A DNA stretch of 42,583 nucleotides. Origin: Methylophaga thalassica (lineage in GTDB: Bacteria > Pseudomonadota > Gammaproteobacteria > Nitrosococcales > Methylophagaceae). Below are positions 16,794 through 24,944 of this stretch, in pieces; the stretch's first letter is position 1; each line of letters begins with the position of its first letter. The notes beneath the pieces are model-generated. The model made no database searches, was not told the origin of the DNA, and worked only from the letters and a program-made list of their open reading frames with translations. A program made the translations under genes and the position numbers. The stretch spans positions 1 to 42,583 of the forward strand of contig DRHY01000303.1 of NCBI GenBank assembly GCA_011052985.1, in the 5' to 3' direction.

Positions 16794-16864
16794 GCCCAAC
16801 AAATAGCTGCACACGGAAAAATTATTCGCTGCGCTCTTAAGTTTCCGGTGAGCAAGGCATTAGC
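16794..16864 (+). other. attC-like site 4
   Basis: The left core GCCCAAC (16794-16800) is the exact complement of the right core GTTGGGC at 15918-15924, so these are the matching ends of cassette 4. GCT..AC.CGGAAA pairs with TTTCCG.GT.GAGC. The right core is degenerate (cattagc, 16858-16864). Confidence 0.7.
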
Positions 16865-16885
16865 CTTTGAAGGATATATATGAAG

Positions 16886-17059
16886 AAAACTGTATCAATG
16901 TGATCATGAGCAGGTGTTAAAGGAGGGGGGGCGTTTGAATTACCATCCCAGGTTTCCGGGGCCGAAATGGGACTGATTTCCAACGCACAGTATTCTCAAT
17001 TCAATGCTGGGCTTTGTGGTTAACCCAGAGTGAGAACCAAGAATTATTGATACAGTTTT
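16886..17059. repeat. Perfect 14-bp inverted repeat next to the Tn7-like operon
   Basis: AAAACTGTATCAAT (16886-16899) and ATTGATACAGTTTT (17046-17059) are exact complements, 146 bp apart. A shorter related string, ATACAGTTTAA, lies at 23320-23330 before tnsA. They could be TnsB-type binding sites marking the left end of the element, or operator sites. Between the arms are a G-run and GC-rich DNA; I see no gene. Confidence 0.45.
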
Positions 17060-17067
17060 TTTATTTA

Positions 17068-17586
17068 CTAATAACCAGAAATTAATGAAATATACAAATC
17101 TCGTAAATACTGCACATCCGCCGAAGCACGATGACGTACACCAATATTCTCTCGAACACGTTTTTGTGTAATCAACATCGTCGATTCGCTGGGCATACCC
17201 TCAACACCAAAGTGACTTTCGAGCAAACTATGGAAATCTCTAAACTGGAAAGGTAAAGACTTAGAAATGGGGTCACAATCGAATAGCTTTTGACACCACA
17301 TTGAATCAAACGAAGCGTCTGATGTATAAACTTTTGAATCAGTAAGAGCTTGAGTCATTTTTTCAATTACCATACCGGCTGGAAAGCCTTCATTAATGAG
17401 TTTTTCACGGCTGATTAGATGAATAGACTTTTCAGCATATTCGTCCCAGTCCGTCCAGCTTGGCTCTGGCTTAATGAGAAAGCTTACAATCTTACCTGTT
17501 CTGTCTGACCAAGCCACTTCAATGGGATGGCTCTTATAACTCAAGCTTGATGCTTCAAAGTCTAAGAAAATTGGTAATTGGCTCAT
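17068..17586 (-). CDS. DEDDh-type 3'-5' exonuclease in the tnsE position
   Basis: A 172-residue protein of the RNase T/DNA polymerase III epsilon fold. Motif I is IFLDFEAS (D9, E11), motif II has an acidic residue in SDASFDSMW (about 90), and motif III is RHRASADVQYL with the H-x4-D spacing of DEDDh enzymes. Metal-dependent 3'-5' trimming of DNA or RNA is expected. I preferred the ATG at 17586 over the TTG at 17592. It lies 50 bp after tniQ on the same strand and is probably the fifth gene of that operon. This is where Tn7 has tnsE, but the protein shows no TnsE similarity that I can see. Confidence 0.72.
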   Translation of the reverse strand: MSQLPIFLDFEASSLSYKSHPIEVAWSDRTGKIVSFLIKPEPSWTDWDEYAEKSIHLISREKLINEGFPAGMVIEKMTQALTDSKVYTSDASFDSMWCQKLFDCDPISKSLPFQFRDFHSLLESHFGVEGMPSESTMLITQKRVRENIGVRHRASADVQYLRDLYISLISGY

Positions 17587-17636
17587 GGTCAATATTTCAC
17601 AGTAAAATTCTTAAGAAATGTAAGAGCAGTTCACCA

Positions 17637-19715
17637 TTACAATAGCTTTATAACGTCATTTCGATCCCAAAAATTAATACTTGTCGTCCACCCTCTGAGT
17701 TGCATCGCTGGAGTAATTAATCCCTGTTTCTGCATATTATTCATTTTGCTTGTGGAGTTAAAATAAAGTGTATTCGCTTCAGCACTGGTTATATATTCTC
17801 GGTGAAGTTTTTCAATCTTTTGAAACTCACTTTTTTTGATGACCTTCGCAATAAAAATGTCTTCGATGCTACATAGTTTGGTTTGGACAAATTTCATTAC
17901 AAAGTTATTTTTTTTCATATTGAGGCTTTTCAACACGTCTTCGAGTTTGATGTAGTAACGTTTGTCGAGCAAATGCTTCAATCTCTCATAAGACGCTTTA
18001 GTGACTAACGCTTTGTGCCCGAGCCCCTGATGTTTTTTTAAGATGCGCTTTCCGAGTAATTTCCTCAAAAGATAAGTATCTATTTTAAGTTCTGCTTTGA
18101 TTTGGTTGAGGGTAACGGCATCGCTATTGCGGTTATCTGTTAATTTAGGGCGGCCAGAGCGCATGGGTAGATGACTAACAGTGGCTCTTTCGACGGCGTT
18201 TAAATCAAGTTTACGGATGTCTTCTCTACGAAACAGATAAGTTTTGCTCCCATCAATAGATGGCCCTGCTAGTGCTTTTATTCCATAAGCGATTACTTTC
18301 AAGCAAAAAGCGGTGGGTCTTAAACTCGCATTATTGGCAAGCTCGGGGCCGATAATATATTTCTTATCAAAATCAATCATGTCCTGTTTTCGGATAAGAA
18401 TTTTATTAGTGTTTCCCATAGCGTTAGTGGAAGGGAGAAACTCTGTATTAAGAAGGTTACTAATATGATGTTTTGAATGTTTAAACGTGTCGGCCGCTTC
18501 CTCTATCGACATGAAATCTTCGGTGTATTGTGAAAGTTCAGCAGACATTTTTACCGAGCTGAGTCTCAGTCCAGTTAAGCCTTGTTCAAGGTCAAACTCC
18601 GTTATGACATTTCTTCCATTGAGCAGGTCTGATACAAGATTTGACAGAGGGAGATGATAATTGGGATTTTTTACCACTTCATTGATACAAAGACTTTTGT
18701 GGCTTGGCTCTTTTTTTAATAAAGATAGCTGCTGTAATAACGTGTAGACATCAGCCAGCTTAATCAATTTTTTACCCGTCGACGATGTCCTATGATGAGC
18801 AATGATATTTTTTTCAAAAAACTGTGAAAGCTGCCCTGTCGATATATTGAGTATGCCTGCAGTCTCGGTTGTAGAGAGGTTAATCCGTGGAAGTGAAAGT
18901 GAATTCAAAATAGGCATTGGAAGTGCCTGGCCCAATAATTTTTCACCGAGTTGCTTAGTCGTTTGGTTGAGACTGGCAAGGAGAGGGTAGAGCTTTATCC
19001 GGTTAGGTAATTTGCTTTGATTTATACGATTTAAAATCTCATCTAAAAAGAAGCCTTCATTACTTAACGCTTTGATGCTCAGTGTGACCAATTTTGTGTG
19101 AGTGACTTTTTTCCCGATCACTCGATTAATTTGCTCAAGACAGAAGTATATTGATTCAACTTCTGTAATTTTTTGCTGAGCACCACTTTTAAGCCACGCC
19201 GTGAGTTTGATCTGACTGGCTATTTCATCATCGGAGAGATTGATGTGACGCATAGCACCAACGCAGTCACACCCCAATGGCGTTGTTTCATTCCAAGAAA
19301 AGGGCTTTTGGCAATGTAGACATTGCGAAGCTAATCGTGTTTTGTGCCGGATACAAGCCGTGACTAGACCATAATCCCAAAGGTAGGGTGCATATCCGGT
19401 TTCTTTCACGCATTGAGCACATACATATCGTTCAGCTATCCGTAAAAGGGATCTATCGATATGGACTTTACGAAAGCTAATAGTTGGTTTCTCAAGTCGG
19501 GTTGGCCTATAAACAAAATCAGTCTTAATGTTTCCATAAATGGCACTATTTAACAGGCAGTCATGGCTCGAAACGGCACTGAATAAAGACGTCTTTGTTG
19601 TTTGTGAATGCAGAAAGTCTTTTGTGCTAAGAAAACCGTTAGCTTTCGCGGCGCGATGCAAAAGACCGTAGGCTGATTCATCACGATAGGGAATACAGGT
19701 GGCGAGTAATTTCAT
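17637..19715 (-). CDS. tnsD: TniQ/TnsD-family target-selection protein
   Basis: A 692-residue protein starting directly after the tnsC stop codon (GGGGAGTAAATAA then ATG). The TniQ domain is at the N-terminus: ESAYGLLHRAAKANGF (about 13-28), a zinc-binding region with C99/C102, H124 in CIRHKTRL, C132/C135 and C149/C151. The long C-terminal part (about 280-692) contains several helix-turn-helix-like segments (ETAGILNISTGQLSQFFEKN, SIEEAADTFKHSKHHISNLL, TLNQIKAELKIDTYLLRKLL), suiting a sequence-specific DNA-binding TnsD. In Tn7, TnsD binds a chromosomal attachment gene and recruits TnsC. The target gene here is unknown. The symbol is by family and context. Confidence 0.83.
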   Translation of the reverse strand: MKLLATCIPYRDESAYGLLHRAAKANGFLSTKDFLHSQTTKTSLFSAVSSHDCLLNSAIYGNIKTDFVYRPTRLEKPTISFRKVHIDRSLLRIAERYVCAQCVKETGYAPYLWDYGLVTACIRHKTRLASQCLHCQKPFSWNETTPLGCDCVGAMRHINLSDDEIASQIKLTAWLKSGAQQKITEVESIYFCLEQINRVIGKKVTHTKLVTLSIKALSNEGFFLDEILNRINQSKLPNRIKLYPLLASLNQTTKQLGEKLLGQALPMPILNSLSLPRINLSTTETAGILNISTGQLSQFFEKNIIAHHRTSSTGKKLIKLADVYTLLQQLSLLKKEPSHKSLCINEVVKNPNYHLPLSNLVSDLLNGRNVITEFDLEQGLTGLRLSSVKMSAELSQYTEDFMSIEEAADTFKHSKHHISNLLNTEFLPSTNAMGNTNKILIRKQDMIDFDKKYIIGPELANNASLRPTAFCLKVIAYGIKALAGPSIDGSKTYLFRREDIRKLDLNAVERATVSHLPMRSGRPKLTDNRNSDAVTLNQIKAELKIDTYLLRKLLGKRILKKHQGLGHKALVTKASYERLKHLLDKRYYIKLEDVLKSLNMKKNNFVMKFVQTKLCSIEDIFIAKVIKKSEFQKIEKLHREYITSAEANTLYFNSTSKMNNMQKQGLITPAMQLRGWTTSINFWDRNDVIKLL

Positions 19716-20693
19716 TTATTTACTCCCCAAATGACGAATAGATTTTACAACGTCTTTTTCGCTGAGCTCAAAAGGACTTATTGAGTTTTGATATCGAACC
19801 GGTAATGTCAGCCCTGTTTTATGAAAACCTTCACGAATATTTTCAAACGTAAGCGACGACTGCCCAGCTTTCATTGCGGTCCTAGAGGCTTCAATCATTA
19901 ATGTGGAGATATTTTCCAAATTACCGTCGGTTGTTAAATAAAGCCTAGCAAGCTCAGTCTGATTGGGGGTAAATACCGTTGTAAACTCTAGAATTTTTTC
20001 AATATCCGAAAATAGTTTTCGGATATACATTTCAAATTCTGAATCCGGGTTATCAAGATCAAATCGCATGTAATGCAGTCTCATCCGCATTTTAAAACGT
20101 GTTTTGAGCTCTGGGTTCGCATCTACGATAGCTTCAGAATCTTCAGTTCCGGCCAAAAAAATGGCTGCTTTGGTCTCGTTCACAAGACTTTTGAGCCACG
20201 ACATCACTTTAGTAAGACCTGTCCCTGTGACAATGTCGTGAATTTCGTCCAACAGAACTATGTTGGTTTCACACGTTGTAAAGAGCTCTTTTAACTGTCT
20301 TAGCATTTGATGTTCAGTAGCACGATTTGGGACTTCTTGATCAAATTCTTCTAATATGCGACCAGTCACAGATTTTGGTGTCGACATATTGGCGATACTT
20401 ACATAGATGCATGGAATAATTGTTTTATGGAGATTATTTTTGGTTACCTCTTTCGAAGGTAATGATGTTTTAACAAAGTTGCACAGTGTAGTTTTTCCCA
20501 CACCTGTAGGACCTGTTATCACTCCACACGTTGGTTTATAAGAAGAGGGTATTTTCCCCTCATTCATGGAGCGTTGCTTTCTGACAGAGAGGTAAGCAAT
20601 TTGAATCGTATCCAGCGCGTCTGCCAAAGATGGATGCTTTATATTCAATTCACGGATTTGATTTACCTTGAAATCAATTTCACTATTATTCAT
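19716..20693 (-). CDS. tnsC: TnsC/TniB-like AAA+ transposition regulator
   Basis: A 325-residue AAA+ ATPase. Walker A is GPTGVGKT (about 61-68), Walker B is NIVLLDEIHD (about 144-153), and the sensor region is IFLAGTEDSE. TnsC forms ATP-dependent filaments on DNA that link the target selector (TnsD/TniQ) to the TnsAB transposase. The start is the ATG at 20693, with GGGGAGA 5 nt upstream; the GTG three bases earlier is possible. It overlaps the end of tnsB by 8 bp and abuts tnsD, so the operon is tightly coupled. Confidence 0.88.
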   Translation of the reverse strand: MNNSEIDFKVNQIRELNIKHPSLADALDTIQIAYLSVRKQRSMNEGKIPSSYKPTCGVITGPTGVGKTTLCNFVKTSLPSKEVTKNNLHKTIIPCIYVSIANMSTPKSVTGRILEEFDQEVPNRATEHQMLRQLKELFTTCETNIVLLDEIHDIVTGTGLTKVMSWLKSLVNETKAAIFLAGTEDSEAIVDANPELKTRFKMRMRLHYMRFDLDNPDSEFEMYIRKLFSDIEKILEFTTVFTPNQTELARLYLTTDGNLENISTLMIEASRTAMKAGQSSLTFENIREGFHKTGLTLPVRYQNSISPFELSEKDVVKSIRHLGSK

Positions 20694-22608
20694 CACCGTC
20701 TCCCCATGTCATATTTTCAAAGCTGCCATTAATATCGTTGCTTAGGTTTTTAGCTGCTGATGGGGGCAGTGTTGGAGCAGGATTTACTTCAATAGTTTTT
20801 TGGGCAGCCGATTTAAGTTTTTTGAGGTTTTCGCTGTGCCTTTGTTTACGTAGTGAAGCATTGTCTTTGATCCGTTTACGAAGTTTTCTGTTAGCGCGAG
20901 ATTTTTCTTCCGCTCCAAGCTCTTTGAGTCTTTGTTCATGCTCATCTTTCTGGCGTTTAATTTCTTCTCGCTCAAGCATATACTCGTACATCGTCAAGTT
21001 CCTCGTACGATCAGGTTCCGTTGAAACTGCTTTGATTAGAGGAGCATTAGGGTCAAGTGCATTTTCAACATAGACGTGACTTAGATCGCTATTGTCAATA
21101 TAAACATGCACAGACGGATTTGCTTTTTTGTGAAGTTTTAGCGTTTCTTCAATTGCACGGAGATCGTGAGATTTATAAGTGAGATGGTCAAAACGTACTG
21201 TGCCATTATTAACTTTAACCAGTTTTACATCTCGAAGTTTAGTATTGATGACTTCTAGTGAAACTTCGTTTTCAAAACCTTTAATGTCGTCTAGCCAATC
21301 CTGCCAGGCTAGCAAAGGTGCTTGTTCGAGTTGTGTATGAATAGTTTGATGATAGTCGTCAACAACTGATCTAAAAATCTGGTTAAGCTCGTCTAAGGTG
21401 TAAATGGCTTCATTCTCTGACTCATAATCACCACGCTGTTCTGGGTTTGAAAAGGTAGCGCCACCGAGGGTATGGAAACATCTGAGGTTAAAAGTGCGAA
21501 ACACACTCTCAACAAACGGTTTGGAATTTGGCTCTTGAGTACGACAAGGCTTTACGTCACAGCCTATCGAAAGAACTGCCGATTTAAATGCATCGGTCTT
21601 ATAGTCGCTGCCATTATCCACTATCACATTGCTTATTCGCCCACCAGGCAAACCGTTATCCTGTCTGAGCGCATCTTTGAAGGTTACTAACAACGTTTCA
21701 AAGCAAAATGCTCTCAAAGATATATGAAAAGAGAGTACCGTTCGGGTTGCACGGTCGATAAAAAGCGTTAAATAGGGACGGCCTAATACTACACCCGTCT
21801 CTTCATCCACAATCATGCAATCGACAACATAGCCATCGGCTTCAACAAATTCAAGCGGAAAACCGGTATCGTGTTTAATTCCAGCAGCTCGGAGCATTCT
21901 TGCCGCTCTCTTTTTACCAAAACGTGAGTTGAGCCGATAGAAAATGTCGTAGGACATTGCTCTACGTCTGAATGAAGCATAACTTGCACGTTTAAAAGTC
22001 GTTGGAGAGCGTTCGAACTCTTCCGTATCCATCATCCTATAACGAAATTCTGCGTATGCTTCTTTAAGTGTTTCAGCTGTTCGTTGGAAATAATGCTCAT
22101 GCAAAACTTCAGAAATAATTTTCTCCTGAAGGGATGAGAAGTGAGGTTTCCGGTTCCCTTTTGCCTTGTGATTTGGGGCAAGGGCATCGAGATTATAACC
22201 AGCTTCAACAAAGCGTTTATATATTCTGGCAAAGTTAGCTGCCGACATCACCGTCACATTGTTTTCTTTACCATATCTTTCTAATAAAGGTTTTACCTTC
22301 GACTGGGAGCGCGGTGTATGTGTATGCTCTTCGACAAATTTAATTAAACTGAATACGCTATTTCGTTTAGCAATATCTTTTTCACTGAGGCCAGCATAAG
22401 AATTTAAAAATTCTTCATTTTCATGAATAAATTCTTTGGATTCCATCATTTTCAAAAAGGCTTCAGTTTTGACTTGAAGTTGGCGCCCGCCGGCAACAGA
22501 GGTATATCTCACTGTCTTTCCGGATATATGGCCAACGGTAAATTTATCTCCTTGAAATGTGAACTCATGACCGACTGCCGGTAAGTTGCTGATAGAGGCA
22601 AAATTCAT
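20686..22608 (-). CDS. tnsB: TnsB-like DDE transposase
   Basis: A 640-residue transposase with an integrase (rve) core. The DDE residues are visible: D258 (FVEADGYVVD), D331 (NVIVDNGSDYK) and E367 (NSKPFVESVF), with the 35-residue spacing between the last two that is typical of the family. N-terminal helix-turn-helix regions should bind the transposon ends. Residues about 545-605 are highly charged and probably form a coiled coil that contacts TnsC. The ATG at 22608 overlaps the tnsA stop (ATGA) and has GGAGGT upstream. It joins the 3' ends of the element to target DNA while TnsA cuts the 5' ends. Confidence 0.92.
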   Translation of the reverse strand: MNFASISNLPAVGHEFTFQGDKFTVGHISGKTVRYTSVAGGRQLQVKTEAFLKMMESKEFIHENEEFLNSYAGLSEKDIAKRNSVFSLIKFVEEHTHTPRSQSKVKPLLERYGKENNVTVMSAANFARIYKRFVEAGYNLDALAPNHKAKGNRKPHFSSLQEKIISEVLHEHYFQRTAETLKEAYAEFRYRMMDTEEFERSPTTFKRASYASFRRRAMSYDIFYRLNSRFGKKRAARMLRAAGIKHDTGFPLEFVEADGYVVDCMIVDEETGVVLGRPYLTLFIDRATRTVLSFHISLRAFCFETLLVTFKDALRQDNGLPGGRISNVIVDNGSDYKTDAFKSAVLSIGCDVKPCRTQEPNSKPFVESVFRTFNLRCFHTLGGATFSNPEQRGDYESENEAIYTLDELNQIFRSVVDDYHQTIHTQLEQAPLLAWQDWLDDIKGFENEVSLEVINTKLRDVKLVKVNNGTVRFDHLTYKSHDLRAIEETLKLHKKANPSVHVYIDNSDLSHVYVENALDPNAPLIKAVSTEPDRTRNLTMYEYMLEREEIKRQKDEHEQRLKELGAEEKSRANRKLRKRIKDNASLRKQRHSENLKKLKSAAQKTIEVNPAPTLPPSAAKNLSNDINGSFENMTWGDGDE

Positions 22609-23300
22609 ACAGCACCTCCAATCATGCTTACATAGGCATTTTTTACGGAATGGGGGGCTATATTGCTTTTAAGGATCCCTTGGGCAATGAGTTGAATAAT
22701 AACGATAGAATCAAATCCCAGTGATTCGACGAAATCCCTGACATCTAAGAGCTTTGCTGTTTTTATATCTTGCTTTTTTAGCGCTTGGTAACACGCTTCC
22801 ATGTCCGCTGGACTGACTGGTTTTCCCCGCATCAGGTGATACACAAAGTTTTGCGTTATCAATACTTTTTTAGAAATGTCAGCTTCCGTAAATATTTCAA
22901 AGTCCACGCCATGCTTATTGCAGTATTGCGTCACTACCTCAAATTTTTCTTTATATTTTGAGGATTCTGCTTCAGCTAAACGTTTTGCTTCTCGGATTTT
23001 ATAAAGCCCATTTTTGCATTTGACGAGAAAATCGGGGGTGTAAGAAAAATCGTCAAATTTCAGCTTGAAAGGTTGTGGCCTGTAACTTTCCACCGCATTT
23101 TCAAATTCCATATGCATGCAAAGATGCTTTTCTAAATCTGATTCACAAGCGATATTTGCTCGGTTTTTTATGCTGTGCATAAACCAGACGTTTTTGAACA
23201 TTTCGCCATGTTTGAACTTTCGCACGCCCTGATATATGCCAAATCGTCTTGGACGCTCATATGCTTCATCAATTAACTGTTTTAATTCATTTTTCACCAT
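22605..23300 (-). CDS. tnsA: TnsA-like endonuclease subunit of the transposase
   Basis: A 231-residue restriction-endonuclease-fold protein. Catalytic residues equivalent to those of Tn7 TnsA are present: E57 (ESDLEKHL), D90 (YTPDFLV) and K106 (KIREAKR). The C-terminal winged helix region follows. TnsA makes the 5' cuts, giving cut-and-paste movement. The ATG at 23300 has GGGAG 7 nt upstream. It is the first gene of the operon, transcribed from the promoter shared with the divergent hsdS-like gene. Confidence 0.9.
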   Translation of the reverse strand: MVKNELKQLIDEAYERPRRFGIYQGVRKFKHGEMFKNVWFMHSIKNRANIACESDLEKHLCMHMEFENAVESYRPQPFKLKFDDFSYTPDFLVKCKNGLYKIREAKRLAEAESSKYKEKFEVVTQYCNKHGVDFEIFTEADISKKVLITQNFVYHLMRGKPVSPADMEACYQALKKQDIKTAKLLDVRDFVESLGFDSIVIIQLIAQGILKSNIAPHSVKNAYVSMIGGAV

Positions 23301-23323
23301 TAGTGTCTCCCAATATGCTATAC

Positions 23324-23371
23324 AGTTTAACTAAGCTTGGCTTGAAAGTCAATCTCTGTAAGTGCTATATT
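23324..23371. promoter_or_regulatory. Overlapping divergent promoters for tnsA and the hsdS-like gene
   Basis: On the plus strand, TTGAAA (23342-23347) and TATATT (23366-23371) are 18 bp apart. On the minus strand, TTGACT (complement of 23347-23352) and TAAACT (complement of 23324-23329) are 17 bp apart. The two -35 boxes share the string ttgaaagtcaa (23342-23352). This is a pattern match and has not been tested. Confidence 0.55.
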
Positions 23372-23400
23372 AGTAGAATGTAATAATAAGGATAAAAGCC

Positions 23401-24111
23401 ATGAGTGAGACACTATTAAAAAATGTGGCTGAGATAAGTTCAGGTCGGGGCTTCAAAGAGGGGGTAAAGCCCAGCAATCAAGGGGTTTATGTTTTAACTG
23501 TGGCAGATGTTAGCGGTGATACTAAAAAAATTAATTGGCAAGAAGTTAAAAAATCAGACATTACCTTGCGTTCCCATAAATCACTTCACAATGGTGAAAT
23601 TGTTTTTTTAGCAAAGGGCAAGTTAAACAAAGCAAGAGTTGTTAGTGGATTAGATGGAGTGGCGGTGGCAACACACCACTTTTTTGTGATAAATCCAGTT
23701 AATACTGTCGACAGTTACTATTTGGCAATGAAGCTCAACAGCGAAGAAGCATTAAAATATTTTTTTGATAATGCTCGAGGGGGAGCAAAACAGCACATCA
23801 CTAAATCAGCACTCGGGCAATTTAAGCTATCTATTCCTCCCATAGAAGAGCAACGATTAATAGTTCAAATGATCGAACAAGTCGATAATCAAGTTATACA
23901 TGTTCAAAATTATCGATCTTTGTTTCGTAAAGCCTGTAACTTTCTGATTGAGGGAAAACTTGATGAATCAGAGAGGATTCTGATTGAAATGCGTGATGCT
24001 TATGACAGCGAATTTCATACTGATATAGAGCAATTTTATGCATTATTACGGCGTAAGAAACTCGAATCGGCCGATGAAGTTAAAGGTAAACGAAAGTTAA
24101 ATCGTATCTGA
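23401..24111 (+). CDS. Half-length HsdS-like specificity protein (single target-recognition domain)
   Basis: A 236-residue protein resembling one half of a type I restriction HsdS subunit. It has an N-terminal target-recognition domain (VAEISSGRGFKEGVKPSNQG, then LVVADVSGD-like and LHNGEIVFLAKGKLNKARVV) and the conserved region ending PIEEQRLIVQMIEQVDNQV, which forms the spacer helix. Full HsdS proteins have two such halves and about 400 residues; half-length forms can dimerise. No hsdM or hsdR is in the window, so it is an orphan. The C-terminal 60 residues (ERILIEMRDAYDSEFHTD) are extra and not recognised. AAGGA precedes the ATG. It is divergent from tnsA with overlapping promoters. It may regulate DNA binding or work with a methylase elsewhere. 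Confidence 0.68.
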   Translation: MSETLLKNVAEISSGRGFKEGVKPSNQGVYVLTVADVSGDTKKINWQEVKKSDITLRSHKSLHNGEIVFLAKGKLNKARVVSGLDGVAVATHHFFVINPVNTVDSYYLAMKLNSEEALKYFFDNARGGAKQHITKSALGQFKLSIPPIEEQRLIVQMIEQVDNQVIHVQNYRSLFRKACNFLIEGKLDESERILIEMRDAYDSEFHTDIEQFYALLRRKKLESADEVKGKRKLNRI

Positions 24112-24258
24112 GTTTAGCGAACAAATATCTTCCTAGAATAGATAGTGTTTTACAGGAAGATCTGTATTGAATCGGCTTATGTTTTAAACATCGAAGCATG
24201 GGGATTCTTTTGATTTGCTACAACTTGATAATACTTTTTTCAAAAATAAAATGGAATA

Positions 24259-24711
24259 GTGATAGTTGACTTAACATTTGCACTGGTTCTGGAAGGTGTA
24301 CTCATCACTAACGCAGTCAGTCAGTTTCCTCGACCGGGATTAATGCAATTTTTGAAGGAATGCGAAGTCCTGTTTGGTGAGGAAAACATATGTATTTTCA
24401 CTACAGTAGATGAAACTCGTTTCAGAGAAGTTGCTACCGGGTTAGTCTATGAGAAATATGCCCCGGAATGGTTTTTCACGATTCGTTATATTGAGTGGGT
24501 TGGAGAGCATAAAGATTTACGATTTGTCGATGATGATATCAATCGTGTCATCATTATTGATGACTATCCGCCGTATATAAAATCAAGTCAGAAGCATCGG
24601 CTTCTTCAAATCAATCAATATCTTGACAACTATACTCATGAAGCACCAGATATGTCTGATATTGAGTTTGAACGAGTACTCGAGCTCCTCAAAAGGGAAT
24701 TGGGATCGTGA
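24259..24711 (+). CDS. HAD/NIF-like phosphatase-fold protein lacking the catalytic aspartates
   Basis: A 150-residue protein. PRPGLMQFLKECE, ICIFTTVDETRF and VIIIDDYPPYI follow the layout of NLI-interacting-factor-type HAD phosphatases. The nucleophile motif (DxDxT/V) should lie in the first strand, which here reads LVLEGVLI: the first Asp is Val and the second is Glu. The protein is therefore probably not an active phosphatase and may be a binding or regulatory form. The start is GTG at 24259 with a weak ribosome site. It stands alone, 147 bp after the hsdS-like gene, and could be in the same transcript. Confidence 0.5.
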   Translation: MIVDLTFALVLEGVLITNAVSQFPRPGLMQFLKECEVLFGEENICIFTTVDETRFREVATGLVYEKYAPEWFFTIRYIEWVGEHKDLRFVDDDINRVIIIDDYPPYIKSSQKHRLLQINQYLDNYTHEAPDMSDIEFERVLELLKRELGS

Positions 24712-24767
24712 ACTTTTAAATTTAAAGAGATAAGTATCTTTGCTTGCCACAGAAGAATTAAGCGATA

Positions 24768-24944
24768 TCAACTTCTTTTTTCATCTGATTTTATTTTTAG
24801 ATAAATTTCTTCTCGGTGAATGGAAACATCCTCCGGCGCTTCAATACCAAGACGCACCTGATTGCCTTTAACGCCTAGGATTATGATGTTTATATCGTCA
24901 CCGATGACAAGCGATTCACCCACACGACGAGTCAAAATAAGCAT
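24768..24944 (-). CDS. csrA: Accessory CsrA-family RNA-binding regulator
   Basis: A 58-residue protein that aligns end to end with CsrA/Rsm[18 protein letters not shown], then [20 protein letters not shown] and HREEIY. The RNA-binding residues at both edges (LTRR, and VSIHREEI with Arg) are kept. CsrA dimers bind GGA motifs in mRNA leaders and usually block translation. The ATG at 24944 has AAGGAG 6 nt upstream; the longer frame is not needed. It is convergent with the NIF-like gene. The chromosomal csrA of such bacteria normally lies near alaS, so this is probably a mobile-element paralogue that controls cargo or transfer genes. Confidence 0.85.
   Translation of the reverse strand: MLILTRRVGESLVIGDDINIIILGVKGNQVRLGIEAPEDVSIHREEIYLKIKSDEKRS

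Noticed and set aside
13190-16864. CRISPR array from the repeated ccatcaatttgacc units
   Set aside because: Only two copies exist, 2.6 kb apart, with full genes between them. Core and hairpin layout fit attC and no cas genes are present.
16656-16883. Plus-strand frame overlapping the end of the HNH gene
   Set aside because: It is an out-of-frame reading of the HNH coding region and the following attC site, without a ribosome site.
17068-23300. CRISPR-associated Tn7-like transposon
   Set aside because: No cas genes or repeat-spacer array were found in the window; the long TniQ with HTH-like segments fits TnsD-type targeting better.
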